Shown in pieces: positions 1 through 11,000 of a stretch of DNA of 64,000 nt. Below the pieces are notes generated by a model. That model saw nothing but the letters and a program-made list of their open reading frames with translations, ran no database searches and was not told the DNA's origin. The DNA is from Caenorhabditis remanei (taxonomy: Eukaryota > Nematoda > Chromadorea > Rhabditida > Rhabditidae), in NCBI RefSeq assembly GCF_010183535.1, contig NC_071328.1, positions 5,084,001 to 5,148,000 on the forward strand, given 5' to 3'. Positions within the stretch are counted from its first letter, which is position 1, and each line of letters opens with the position of its first letter. Both the position numbers and the translations under genes were made by a program.

Positions 1-1
1 A

Positions 2-2185
2 TCTAGAAATCGATCGGGAAGCGCATCTGGAAGACGATCTCGTATGATATCTCTTTCTGGATTCTCCGGAGTCTCTGATATGTTCGATGAAATATTCAAT
101 AATCCTGGAGACTTGGAGAGTCATGCAGATCAGTTAATGCTAACACTCAATAATATGCCATCTGATGGCTCAATAGACCGCCCGTTGAGCCCAGAAATGC
201 TCAATTTGAATCCAATGCTGCAACCCGCAGTCGAATTCTGTGACACTTGTGGGTTTGAATGTCGCATAGTAAACGGAATCTGGAAGTGTCTCGCAGCACA
301 TTGTGGTGTTATAAAAACTCAAGGCGGCGCCACAATGAACGCTGTTCGTGAAATGCTCGACGAACCTCTGCGTATACCGAAACTTGAAATTAAAACAGAG
401 TGTCTCAGTGATAATAGTGCGGAGAAAGTGAACTTGTTACCGGCGAAACGAGCTCGGAAACCGAAACGAAACTCTGACGATGATGATTCGGATGACGAGG
501 AGGCTTCGAGACGGAAAGCTCTAATGTTGAAGAAAAAGAAAAGAGTTCAGGTGAATAGAAGAAATGAGAAAAAATCGGTTTTTTTCAACTGAAATATTAG
601 CACGGCACAGTTTTTACAACTGCGCTCCACCGAAATTCTCTTGAAAAATGTATCTTTTTCTCTGAATCTCTCAATTTCGCACAAAATCTTCTTCGGTTGA
701 TAAAGCGCGGTTGTAAGAAGCGTGCCGTGCTAATAGAACGGATTTTTTTCACTTTTTCGCTAAAAGCGGCCGTCTCTGGTGTCGATTTACGGTGTGAGAG
801 CTTCATATGGTGCGGCTCTCGGTCTTGCGACCCTGAAATACAGAAAAGTAGAAAAACTAAAATTTCCGTTTGATTTTCGATGAAATCTATCTGTAAATAC
901 TTCCAGGTTCTCTCCCCTCGTTCCCGAACCACCAGCCCCGTGCCTCAAAACATTTCCACGTCATCCGGTCTCCTTGGGCGCTCCAACTCACCCACTTCCA
1001 GCTCCCTCCGCATCCGCGATCGTGCTCGTCCAAAACACTAGTAAGTCCCACGAATCTTTAAACGAAAAACATGACAGAGACACGACAACACTGTTAAAGT
1101 GGTTACAGCAAAGTAGAAAAGACACCCCCAATCTCCGAGAGTGGACATCGACACTGCGTAAATTGTAATGGACAAGTGCGGCCGCAAATGTGTGGTGGTA
1201 ATCGGCATAGGTGAGTGAAAGTGGAATTTTTCATGAAAAATGTCAAATTTTCGCCAAAATCCCATTCAATTTCCCATTTTCCAGATGGCGTTGTGTTGAC
1301 AAAAAGTGTCGTAAATGGTACGGATGGGTTCGTTCCCACGAAGAAATACCAAAAAACACGGGAAGAAAGAAGATGGCCACATTCAAATCACCCATAACAA
1401 AGCCCATGAAACCTCTAAAACCCAAAAAAGAAGAAGACGAAGACACGTATCCATTGAAACGAAAAGTCGGTCGTCCCTCAAAAAACGATATTAAAATCCG
1501 TCTGAGAGTCCAAAAGGAGATGGAGGAGAAGCAAGCGGCGGCGAATGCGGCGAGAGCAGCTGAAATGGCAACGAATGCATCGGTTGCTGCTGCGAACGCT
1601 GATTCGACGACGCCTCAGCAACAACAGCGACGGAAATATACGAAAAGGAAGAAGGATGGATTAGGTGGAGTCACTGGGAGCAAGAGGGATTTCAGTCCGT
1701 TTGATGAGGATGTCAAGAATCGACGTATGCATAAATATTATTTTTCGTCTGAAAACTCCTGAATAATTTCAGCAACTTCACCGCTATCCGACCTTGCCGC
1801 CTCGTACCGCCCGTCTGCAATGGAGAAGCGTGCGAGATGGTGGACAGGAGAGAAGCGAAGAGTCGATGCATCTCCTGAACGAGATTTGGGAGTTACGCCA
1901 GCCGATTCGGCAGCGGCGTTTCGTATGATCTCTCAAGCTACAAGAGCGGCTGCTGTCACAAGGTATAATGGTTTTTTTCACGGAGTTCACAAACAATCCT
2001 TATTTTTCAGAGCTGATGAAGTCGGCACAATCAACGGATCTCTCGACTTGCTCATGGACTCACTCCTCGGTTCAATGGGACCACTTCTAGCTACTCTAAC
2101 ACAACTCCCCGCTTTTCGAGAGGACAATCCACTCGCCCTACAGTTTATGAACGCCTCAGCTGTCCATATTCCGACATTCCAATAA
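2..2185 (+). CDS. Cys-rich finger / AT-hook protein, 3' part of gene
   Basis: I do not recognise this gene. My exons are <2-550, 907-1040, 1109-1210, 1285-1724, 1773-1962 and 2011-2185; all phases agree and give at least 529 residues. The frame is open to the left edge, so the start may lie outside; an internal ATG is at 44. Two Cys-rich segments look zinc-binding and alike: one around CDTCGFECRIVNGIWKCLAAHC (exon 1) and one across exons 3-4 (HCVNCNGQ...MCGG...WRCVDKKCRKWYG). Both share CxxC, then a WxC and a later Cys. Exon 1 also has an acidic DDDDSDDEE stretch beside Lys/Arg clusters. Exon 4 has an AT-hook-like KRKVGRPSK and an Ala-rich helix. The C-terminus is hydrophobic-helical (LLMDSLLGSMGPLLATL). 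I infer a chromatin or transcription factor. Intron 1 holds a miniature transposon at 597-733. Confidence 0.7.
597..733. mobile_element. 137-bp TA-flanked MITE, copy 1
   Basis: It starts TTAGCACGGCACAG and ends in the inverted form CCGTGCTAA, with TA on both sides. The terminal repeats continue inward through a ...GCGCTCCACCG-like core. It lies in intron 1 of the first gene. Related copies are at 5291, 6392, 7014 and 13822. The TA target points to Tc1/mariner-type mobilisation, by inference. Confidence 0.85.
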
Positions 2186-2547
2186 TTTTGTGTTCTTTTG
2201 TTTTAAAATTTAATTTTAGATCTTGCCTAGGAGGGTGCTTCCCCTTAACAAAATAATGCATTTTTTAATACTTCTTCTGTATGTAGATTCACGATTTACG
2301 ACGTTCATTTTGAATCAATAGTTAGAATATTCTTCCACTACGGATCTCGTTTACTTTCTCCTCTGCGTGCCCATTCTCTCGTCTCATTCTCTATTTTTAA
2401 TCCAAGTACAAATTAATGAATTTTATTGTTTCCTCAAACGGAATCTACTCGCATTCCTTTGCTTTTTTAATTTAAGTGTGTAGTTCAGGATGATTATCGT
2501 CTATTTAACTCTGCCAGGTAGGAATTTCAGCAATAATTTAATTTCAG
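2186..2547 (+). other. Intergenic spacer with possible trans-splice acceptor
   Basis: This is 362 bp between two same-strand genes. Two TTTCAG acceptors lie just upstream of the sir-2.4 ATG, one ending immediately before it. There is no upstream donor, which fits spliced-leader addition. The spacing would suit a Caenorhabditis operon, but SL1 and SL2 use cannot be told apart from sequence. Confidence 0.5.
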
Positions 2548-4397
2548 ATGACATCAGTCTACGAAAGTCTCCTATCAGATTATCCGGATAAAGGAGTAAT
2601 TGGAAAGCCAGAGATCCGCGACACAGAAGCACAAATAATCGATAAACTCAAAACGCTCACTGACCACTTCCGAAACGCAAAAACCACCGGGAAACCGATT
2701 TTCGTACTGATCGGCGCCGGCGTCAGTACCGGTTCGAAACTTCCAGATTTTCGAGGAAAACAAGGTGTCTGGACACTGCAAGCCGAGGGAAAACATGCGG
2801 AAGGCGTTGATTTCCAGGTCGCCCGTCCCGGAGTGTCCCATAAATCGATATTGGCTCTTCACAAGGCGGGTTATATCAAGACGATCATCACACAAAATGT
2901 CGATGGATTGGATCGAAAAGTGGGAATTCCGGTGGAGGATTTGGTCGAAGTGCACGGAAATCTGTTTCTCGAAGTTTGCCAGTCTTGTTTCAGGTGAGAT
3001 TGAAATCAGCTCGTGGAACTGAATTTTCAGTATTTTCTCAAGATTTTGAGTCGTTACTGAATATTAAAGAAATGGCTAAAATTGTCATTTTTCTGTATTC
3101 ACTCTCTTAAAAATTAACTCTCTTATCGAAATCGCAGCTTTGTTCGGTGAAAAATTCCGTTCGGTGAAAAATTTAAATTGGTTTTTAAAGTTTATAAACG
3201 CTATTTTCGAGATACTAAAACTATTTTATGCGAAAATGTAATATTTTAGCTTTTTAATCGAATTTTTCAGATATCTGGAATATAATTCTAGATTTTCATT
3301 AGTATCCGGCAGTACTCGAAAATTTAAATTGCGAGTACTGCCGGATGCTAATGAAAACTAAAATTATTGAAGTTATATTCCAGATATCTGAAAAATTCGA
3401 TTAAAAAGCATAAATATTACATTTTCGCATGAAAATAGTTTTAGTATCTCGAAAATATCCCTCAATCTTTCAAATTTACACTCGCTGACACCTAAATTTT
3501 TCAGAAAATCTGACAATTTTTCCAGATTCGTTTCATGTGAGAACCACTGTTGAAACCATAAAAAGTCAAAGCCTTTCTGAAAAACAGAAACATTCAGTGA
3601 TGTTTTTCTTACTTTTCAAGGCCCGGTAAATTGTCGCCAAAGTTCAAAATTCAAATTTTTTGAAATTTTTTTTCGAATCTTTGAAATTTTTTGCGAAAAA
3701 GTCAAATTTTTGCCTATCATTCAGATTTAGAAGAAATTCTGAAAACTCATCTAAAATAGTCACATTTTCGATGAAAAATTTCAAAAATTTCAAAAAAAAA
3801 ATTGGAAAAAAGGCTCATTTTTTGTAGTCGAACTTGACAAGTATGATTTTCCCTGATTTCCTTTCATTTCATTTCACTGTTGAAGCCATGAAAAATAACG
3901 ATTTTTCAGAGAAAACAGAAAAATGCAATGCATAAGTTTTGATTATTTCAAATCCGAAAATTTCCAGAGAATACGTGCGAGATGAGATCGTGATGAGTGT
4001 CGGCCTCAACCCAACGGGTCGAAACTGCGAAGGAAACAGTAAAACAGGCCGCCCGTGTCGTGGAAAACTTCGCGACGCCACACTCGACTGGGACACTGAA
4101 ATCAGCGAAACTCATCTGGATAAAATCAAGAAGGCGTGGAAACAGACGTCTCATCTTCTTTGCGTCGGAACATCACTTGAAATCATTCCGATGGGATCTC
4201 TTCCGTTGGATGCGAAGACACGTGGCATCAAGACGACCACCATTAATTATCAGGAGACCGCTCATGAGAAAATGGTGGAGACGGCGATTCATGCGGATGT
4301 GAAACTGGTTTTATACTCATTGTGCAATGCTCTCGGAGTTGAAGTTGATCTCGGCGATGATCTCCCAGATGATGTACCTGTACCATTGAAAATCTGA
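2548..4397 (+). CDS. sir-2.4: SIRT6-type NAD-dependent deacylase
   Basis: Two exons, 2548-2993 and 3968-4397, encode 291 residues. The Rossmann-fold NAD motif is GAGVST...PDFRGKQGVWT (residues 57-76). Next come TQNVDGL (115-121) and catalytic His136 in EVHGNLF. Zinc is held by C144xxC147 and C169...C179; the second pair matches the SIRT6 pattern with RGKLRDATLDW after it. GTSLEIIPMGSLPL is the late NAD-binding segment typical of SIRT6/7. Sirtuins of this class remove acetyl or longer acyl groups from histone lysines using NAD, in the nucleus. The start is directly behind a TTTCAG acceptor. The 974-bp intron contains a long hairpin. A polyadenylation signal AATAAA is at 4420. The gene is convergent with unc-94. 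Orthology to C. elegans sir-2.4 rests on family type and on the neighbour. Confidence 0.92.
3202..3458. repeat. Long hairpin (palindromic element) in sir-2.4 intron
   Basis: Left arm from about 3202 and right arm to about 3458 are near-perfect reverse complements. They meet around the AT-rich loop between TACTCG and CGAGTA near 3312-3333. The innermost stem includes GTATCCGGCAGTACTCG against its complement. It is probably a palindromic miniature transposon. No coding content was seen. Confidence 0.85.
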
Positions 4398-4419
4398 AAA
4401 TCTGAACAAAAGCTTTAAC

Positions 4420-4425
4420 AATAAA
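4420..4425 (+). terminator. Polyadenylation signal of sir-2.4
   Basis: AATAAA lies about 23 bp after the sir-2.4 stop codon. Confidence 0.75.
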
Positions 4426-5084
4426 TAAACATTGTACAATTTCTTGATTTCGTTTATTTGAATAGACGAGACGATTTCAGAGAGAGAGAGAGAGAAGACT
4501 ATTCGAATCACATTTTTGTTGTCAAGGGGGGAGCCAATTATAGAAACATCATTATTTTCTGGAAGCAAAATTTAGATGAGAATAGAATCGTATAGAAAGG
4601 GGGTGCGGGAGGAGGAGAGGATCACAAGTGGGGGGGGTGGTTGGGAGACTTCGAAACTTTAAAGAAAATTAAAACAAAAAATGACATAAAGCTAGAAAAA
4701 AAAGAACTACGACACCCTGCAAATTTCTCGGAATTTCGAGAAAAATTATACAAAAACTTTAGAAATTTTCTTATTTTGGGGGAAAGGGGGAGGGGGAAAT
4801 CTATACCGTTTTTGCTCGAAAATCTTTGATTACATATTAATTTTTAACACATTTTCTTCATCATTAATAGTGCGGAGAAGAAGAAAAGAGAGAAACCGAT
4901 TGAGATGGATGGGAAGAAATTATATTGGGGGAAAAATAGAAACATTTGGGACAAAACGAAAGAAAATATACACATACGGTTGAGAAGGTGAACAACGAGA
5001 GAGTGAGAGAAAAGAGAAATATGAAGGGAGGAGGGAGATGAGAAAAGGTATCTGGATCCGATGGTGGTGGTGGTGGTGGAGTGT

Positions 5085-8000
5085 TTAGGCGTTCGGATCT
5101 TTGCCCAATCGACGGAGACGCACTGAAATAATGAGGAACTGTTGGTTTTGAAGATAAATTTGAAATGAGGAACAGAAAATTCATAGTCAGTTATTTAAAA
5201 ATCTATGATATTAGAGAAAATGGATTCCGAAATTTCAGAAATCGGTGGGATTCAAAAACTTGAATCATCCTTAAAATTCAATTATCCATATTAGCACGGC
5301 ACAGTTCTTACAACCGCGCTCTACCGAAACCGATGAAAATTGTGTGTGAAATTGAGAGACTCAGAGAAAAGAGACATTTTTCAAGGGCATTTCGGTGGAG
5401 CGCAGTTGTAAGAATTGTGCCGAGCTAATAGCTTTGGAAGTTTGAAATTTCAGAATCTCAGACATCCAGAATTCAGAAAACTCCAGGAGCCAGATATCGA
5501 ATGTTGGAAAGATGAAGGGTTTTCGAAAATTGAGAATTCGATATTTTCAAAAGTTACAAAACCTGGAAGCTATGAATTTCAGAAGTCTAGAAACACTGAA
5601 AGCTGTAAATTCAGTGATCGAAAAACCGGAAAATCTAGAAAAGCCTCTCTAGAAAATTTGAAATCAAAAACTCAAAACTTCTGCATTTTTCAGAATTCTG
5701 ACATTCAATCTGACTTTCCTTCCCGATGCCCTTCTAATAGAGATGATTTATCACTCTTCCCCCCTAATCGATAGTATATTTTTGTTTTGTTAAAGTAAGA
5801 AACGGGGGGTCAGGTGTCACTTATCCTCTCTATTTTTTCCTATTTTCCTCATCTTTTCACTTCAAAACTTTTCTGATAAAAACAGCTGATTTCCATTCTG
5901 TCAAAAACTAGGAATGAGATGACGTAATAACCAGAGAGGGTACTTTTGAGCGTACCTCGTTCATAATTCCGTTCCAACGCCTCCGAAACTCGATGTCTCG
6001 CTTCCATCGAAGCGAATGAGATACCGACTCGCAGGAGGGATTCATTCTCTTCAATCGCCATCATCATGTCCATTTCAATCTGATTTCCGAGCACCGATTG
6101 TCGCTGAAATAACTCATTCTTTGAAGAATCCCTTTTCGTCTTTTTTTACTGATTTTCTAGCAGAAAACGTGTAAAAATCTCGTGTCTTGTTGGGTAAACA
6201 AATAGAACATAGCTAAAAGAGCAAGAAAAAGCGAGACGTGTGTGTTCTAAATAAAGAATCGAGAAAGATGTTTGTTTGCTCAATAATTTGTACATTATTT
6301 TTTACAGTTTTCTATTGTTTTACAGCAGGCTCCGCCCACTTTGAGCAATTTCTAGCCCCACACGTTTCTCAAATATCAGAAAGAAATATTATTAGCTCAG
6401 CACAGTTCTTACAACTGCGCTCTACCGAAATCCCCTTGATAAATGTCTCTTTTTCTCTGAGTATCTCGATTTCGCACACAATTTCTTAGGTTTCGGTAGA
6501 GCGCGGTTGTACGACGCGTGTTGTGCTAATAGATCATTCAAGTTGCAAAAATGCGAGGAGCCTATTCATATACACATATAAATTTTCAAAATTAGAAACG
6601 TACCTGATTATCAGCCTTGAATTCCACAATCGACTGTGTGACGAGTGTCGATCGGAGCAATCGAGCGAGGAGTTCGGGGGTGAGGAAGTTGGATTCGACG
6701 TTGAGAACACGGAGGGAGGGAGACGTTTCGATCAGTTCGATTAGGCCCTGAAAACATGAGAAAAATTGAGAAAAGACGACATTTTTGGGGGTAAATGAAC
6801 TGAAAGACAGGTTTTGGGGTCTGTGTGTTTGTATGTCCGGATGTCCAAACGGCTGTTCAAATATCTGTGCGTCCGGATGTCCGACTGTCTGTCTCGGTAC
6901 TCGTAAGTTCGAATATTCGGATGTATATCTACTTTATACGCATTTCTAATCAGTCGGTCTGTGTCTTGGCCTGTCCAGATGTCCACATAAATTTCTAATT
7001 TTTCATTGGGATATTAGCACGGCACGCATCTAACAACCACGCTCTACCGAAACCGAAGAGAATTGTGTGCGAAATTAAGATAATCAGAGAAAAAGAGACA
7101 TTTTTCAACTGCATTTCGGTGGAGCGCAGTTGTAAGAACTGTGCTGAGCTAATATTTCTTCAGTTTATTTTCTGTTTGTTTGTCCCGATGTCCGGATTTT
7201 TCAAATTTCAGTGGTACGAAACCAATCTAAACTAGTTTTCCCCCCAGATTTTCTGTTAAGAAAGCATTTTTTATTTCAGCCAAAAAATATTTAAATACTC
7301 ACTCTAGCCTCTGAATCCGAAATCGCCGTATTCGCCAGTGAGAACTTCTCAATGTGTTTACTATTGCATGCGGCTTCGATGAGTGTTCGAATTCGTTCCT
7401 TGGATACTCGTTTCATATTATTGATGTTCACTTCCTTCAGATCTGTGTCGTCTTCTCGTAATCGGCTGCAAAATAATTCAGAATTTTGATATAATTTTCA
7501 GACAAAAAGACTCACTTAATACAAGACTCAACATCAGTATCGTTATCCGGCTCGTCTGGAACAATTTTGGGAACATATGACTGAATAATTCCATTAAACG
7601 TCGTTCCAGTCGTCTCATCCTGTGTTTTTCCTTTCAGTGCATTATAGTATTGTGGCTGATTGAGCACATTATGCATTCCCAGAATTCCAGCCAAATCAAC
7701 TAAATCTTTTTCTGGCGCCGAGACGAGAGCACACTCCAACTCCTCCTCATCATCATCCAAATCGATTTCAATCGGCATTTCCATCTTTCCAGTGTCCGGC
7801 TCCTCAGAATTTCTTCCACTATCACTATCATACACTTTTCCACGTTTCACACCGGCGGTATACGGGCAGACATCGTCCCAATCTTTCTCCGTTTTCGCTT
7901 TTTCTTCTAGAAATTTCAGTAGATTGTCTCTTTTGTAGGGTCCCGTCGGTTCTTTATCCGTTTGATCACGGCAACGTTGGGAGGGAGGGAGCATTGAGTT

Positions 8001-11000
8001 CTGAAAATTGAGTGGATTGAAGAGTGTGTTGAGAATTGATTGAGGAAAGTTGGAATTCGATAAATTTTTGAAAAAATTTAGTGTTTTTGTGAAAATTATG
8101 GAGTTTTAATGGGCAAACTGAACGAAAATACTGAAATTTCGCATAAATTTGATTGATTCTCACTGAAAATAACGATTTTGCACTCTTGGTTGATGGATTC
8201 AGTATTTTGGTAGGTTTTTTGATGAATTTCAGCCAGAAGTTGTCCTTATTAAAACATTTCGGCCCTTTGAGAACTCTGACAGTGTAAGTATACTGTAAGA
8301 CAGAAAAATCAATATAATAATCAGTTAGAAACATTCAAAACATCTCGTCCCATCTTTTCGTCATTCTCAATCCCAAAAACTCCACCAATTCCTCATTTTG
8401 TGACCCCTCAACTATCCCCCAATTGTCACCTCAAATACTGATTTTCGGTCGCCTTCCTCCCTACCTTGTTAACCATTTTCCTCTCCTTGGACAAAGTTCT
8501 CTCCTTCTACCATTACCCAACTAAAGTTAAACACATCCCTTTTCTCCCAATGGTGGTCTTTTCCTACTTCTTCCTCAAGGTTTCCGCAAATAAAATTGTG
8601 TGTGTTTGTAAGTGTATCTCTGTGTGTACAAGTGTAGGAGATGAAGGAAAAACGAGAGAAAAATTGAGAGGAAACGAGGGAAACATAAATTTGCGATTGA
8701 GGTTTTTTCCCCTGTTTCCAATCGTTCATTCAATTCCAGAAAACGCATGTTGTTTATGCTCATACAATGTGTGGTATTTCAGTGTATTTGTCTGCATGTG
8801 ATTGGTAATAAAATAGAGGAGAGGGGAGGAGGAGAAGAGGAAGGAAATAAAAGTTGAGATGGATATTAAGCTTATGATGATGAGTACTTGTGGATGCTGC
8901 TGCTGATGAGGAGATCAACTGACCGTGTGCATTTCTATTCGATCATAAGGTCTTATTATGTGCGCACCTGAAGAGAGCAGGGAGGGAGCAGAGAACGCAG
9001 ATCTTGGAGTGAAAAACAATGATCAAAACGTCGAAGTTAAGACTTGATTTTCAGAGTTTTGGTAATATCAAACGCAAGACGGAACGGATTCATATAGATT
9101 AAGAGGAATCTCTATCTGCATCGGAGAGGACATATAATGATGAATTTGAACATCAAGATTCTGAGATCTAATCTTGGAAAATTTCAACAGAATTGGAAAA
9201 GAACCGGACTCAGGATATTTCCGGTGGAATCTGACTGGATTTCTACACGGTTTCAAACCTCAAGCCCTCAGGATTCTGAATATGTTATCAAACTTTTCAG
9301 AATGCAAAGAAATAGATCGCTTCTAATGCTAGTGCAGCACACATGTATTAACACGACCGAAAAAGATTCTCTTCAACCGAAAGTAGCTAGAATTTCAGAA
9401 GAACTGTGATAATGAATTCTATTCGGTTGGAAAACCGGAGAAATCAGAGTTCTGAATCACATCAAGTTTGTCAGAATCCGAAATACGACAGAGATGAATC
9501 GATTCCATCGCCACTTAGATCCCGAATGATTTCAGAATGAGATTTGAGCATTTTCGCAGTTTCTGGCCATCAGATACTTCTAGAAACGGACTTCAGAATC
9601 GTCAGGTTTGGAATTTCGTCTCCGTTTATTTTCGGATCATTTGGTGAATTCCACCATCAGTGTCCGATAGCTATTTCCACGAAATCTCGTTCTCTCCTTC
9701 CCATCACAACCTTTTTCAACCCAATTCCATTAGGTTTCCCCCAAGTTTTTTTTCTCTCTAAATGCTGTCATCATCCATGCCGTCTTTCTCTCTCGCCGCA
9801 GTGGTGGAAGAGGAAGGAACAACATTGATTGAAGGGTCTTTTCCCCCCAGAGAAGCAGAGAAACGGATCTCGGGCGGTACATCCCTTCTTTTCTTCATGA
9901 AAAGGAGAGAGAATTGAGATCAGAGAGAAGATGAGCAGACATATTCCCAAGAATCGAGTGGAAATGGTTGAAGAAAGAGAGAGAAGCCGAGAGGAGGATG
10001 TGAGTGAGAGTATGTGGACACTGGGCTCATGTGATAGATGGGTGGAGGGGAGACGCATTCATCACACGTATCACTTATCGATTGATCAGTGAGAACTTTT
10101 GAGGAACGTGGGAATGGTAGAGAGAGATTGGAGGATTAGAAAAAAGAAGCTTAAATCGCGGAGATCTTGAAAAACTAAAATCAGAATTCGTCAAAACCGA
10201 TTGAAAATTTCATGGTCATCTTGTAACAAAATTTGGAACACTTAATTCGAAAATGACAGTATCTCAGTGAGTTTATGGATCACAAATTGAGAATCGTCAC
10301 GACTTCAGTTTTCGATCTATTAGGGATTTATTAAAGTAAAAAGTAACCCCGAACATGAGTCCTTTTGATAGCTGAGACGTTTTGCACGAATCGGAACATA
10401 CGAAATACTTTTCAGCTAAAGCCAAATCAGCTCCAAATTGTTGTTTTATAGACAAAATGCAAAATTCAGATAAGGAGAGGTTGGAAAAACTAGAAGAAAC
10501 ACTGTTGGGAACGGATAAATCAGAATTGAAGTCATTTTCTCTAAATAAATGAACTCACTGGGGAGATTCTGACTCAGACATTAGTACGGTTGCTTCAAAA
10601 TTCCAGACAGAATGAGCTAAAAGTGATCAGAAATATCTTCAAAAACTGATTTTTCCAGAATTTTTGTATTAAAACAATACATGTTTTTCAATAGTTTTTC
10701 TCAAGTTTTTTTCAATTATTTCAGCTATTTCGTACTAAATTCTTTTCTATCGCTTCCTTTAATAAAACCCATTCAAAAATTCTCGCCAACGCCCATCAGT
10801 TTCCTGCACATTTACTCACTTTCAAGTACTCTAAAAGGTGACTAACCAACACAAACAAAAACTTGTTCTCACTCCTTTTCAGGCAATTTTTCGATTCAAT
10901 ATTTACCGAAAATCTCCAAAACTTCTTTTAATGAAAAAACTCACATCAGGATCGAAATCATTGTTAAGATCCTCCAATTCATCGATTGATAGCTTCGAGA

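Noticed and set aside
597..932. 111-residue minus frame
   Set aside because: Lies over the MITE in intron 1 and antisense of exon 2 of the first gene.
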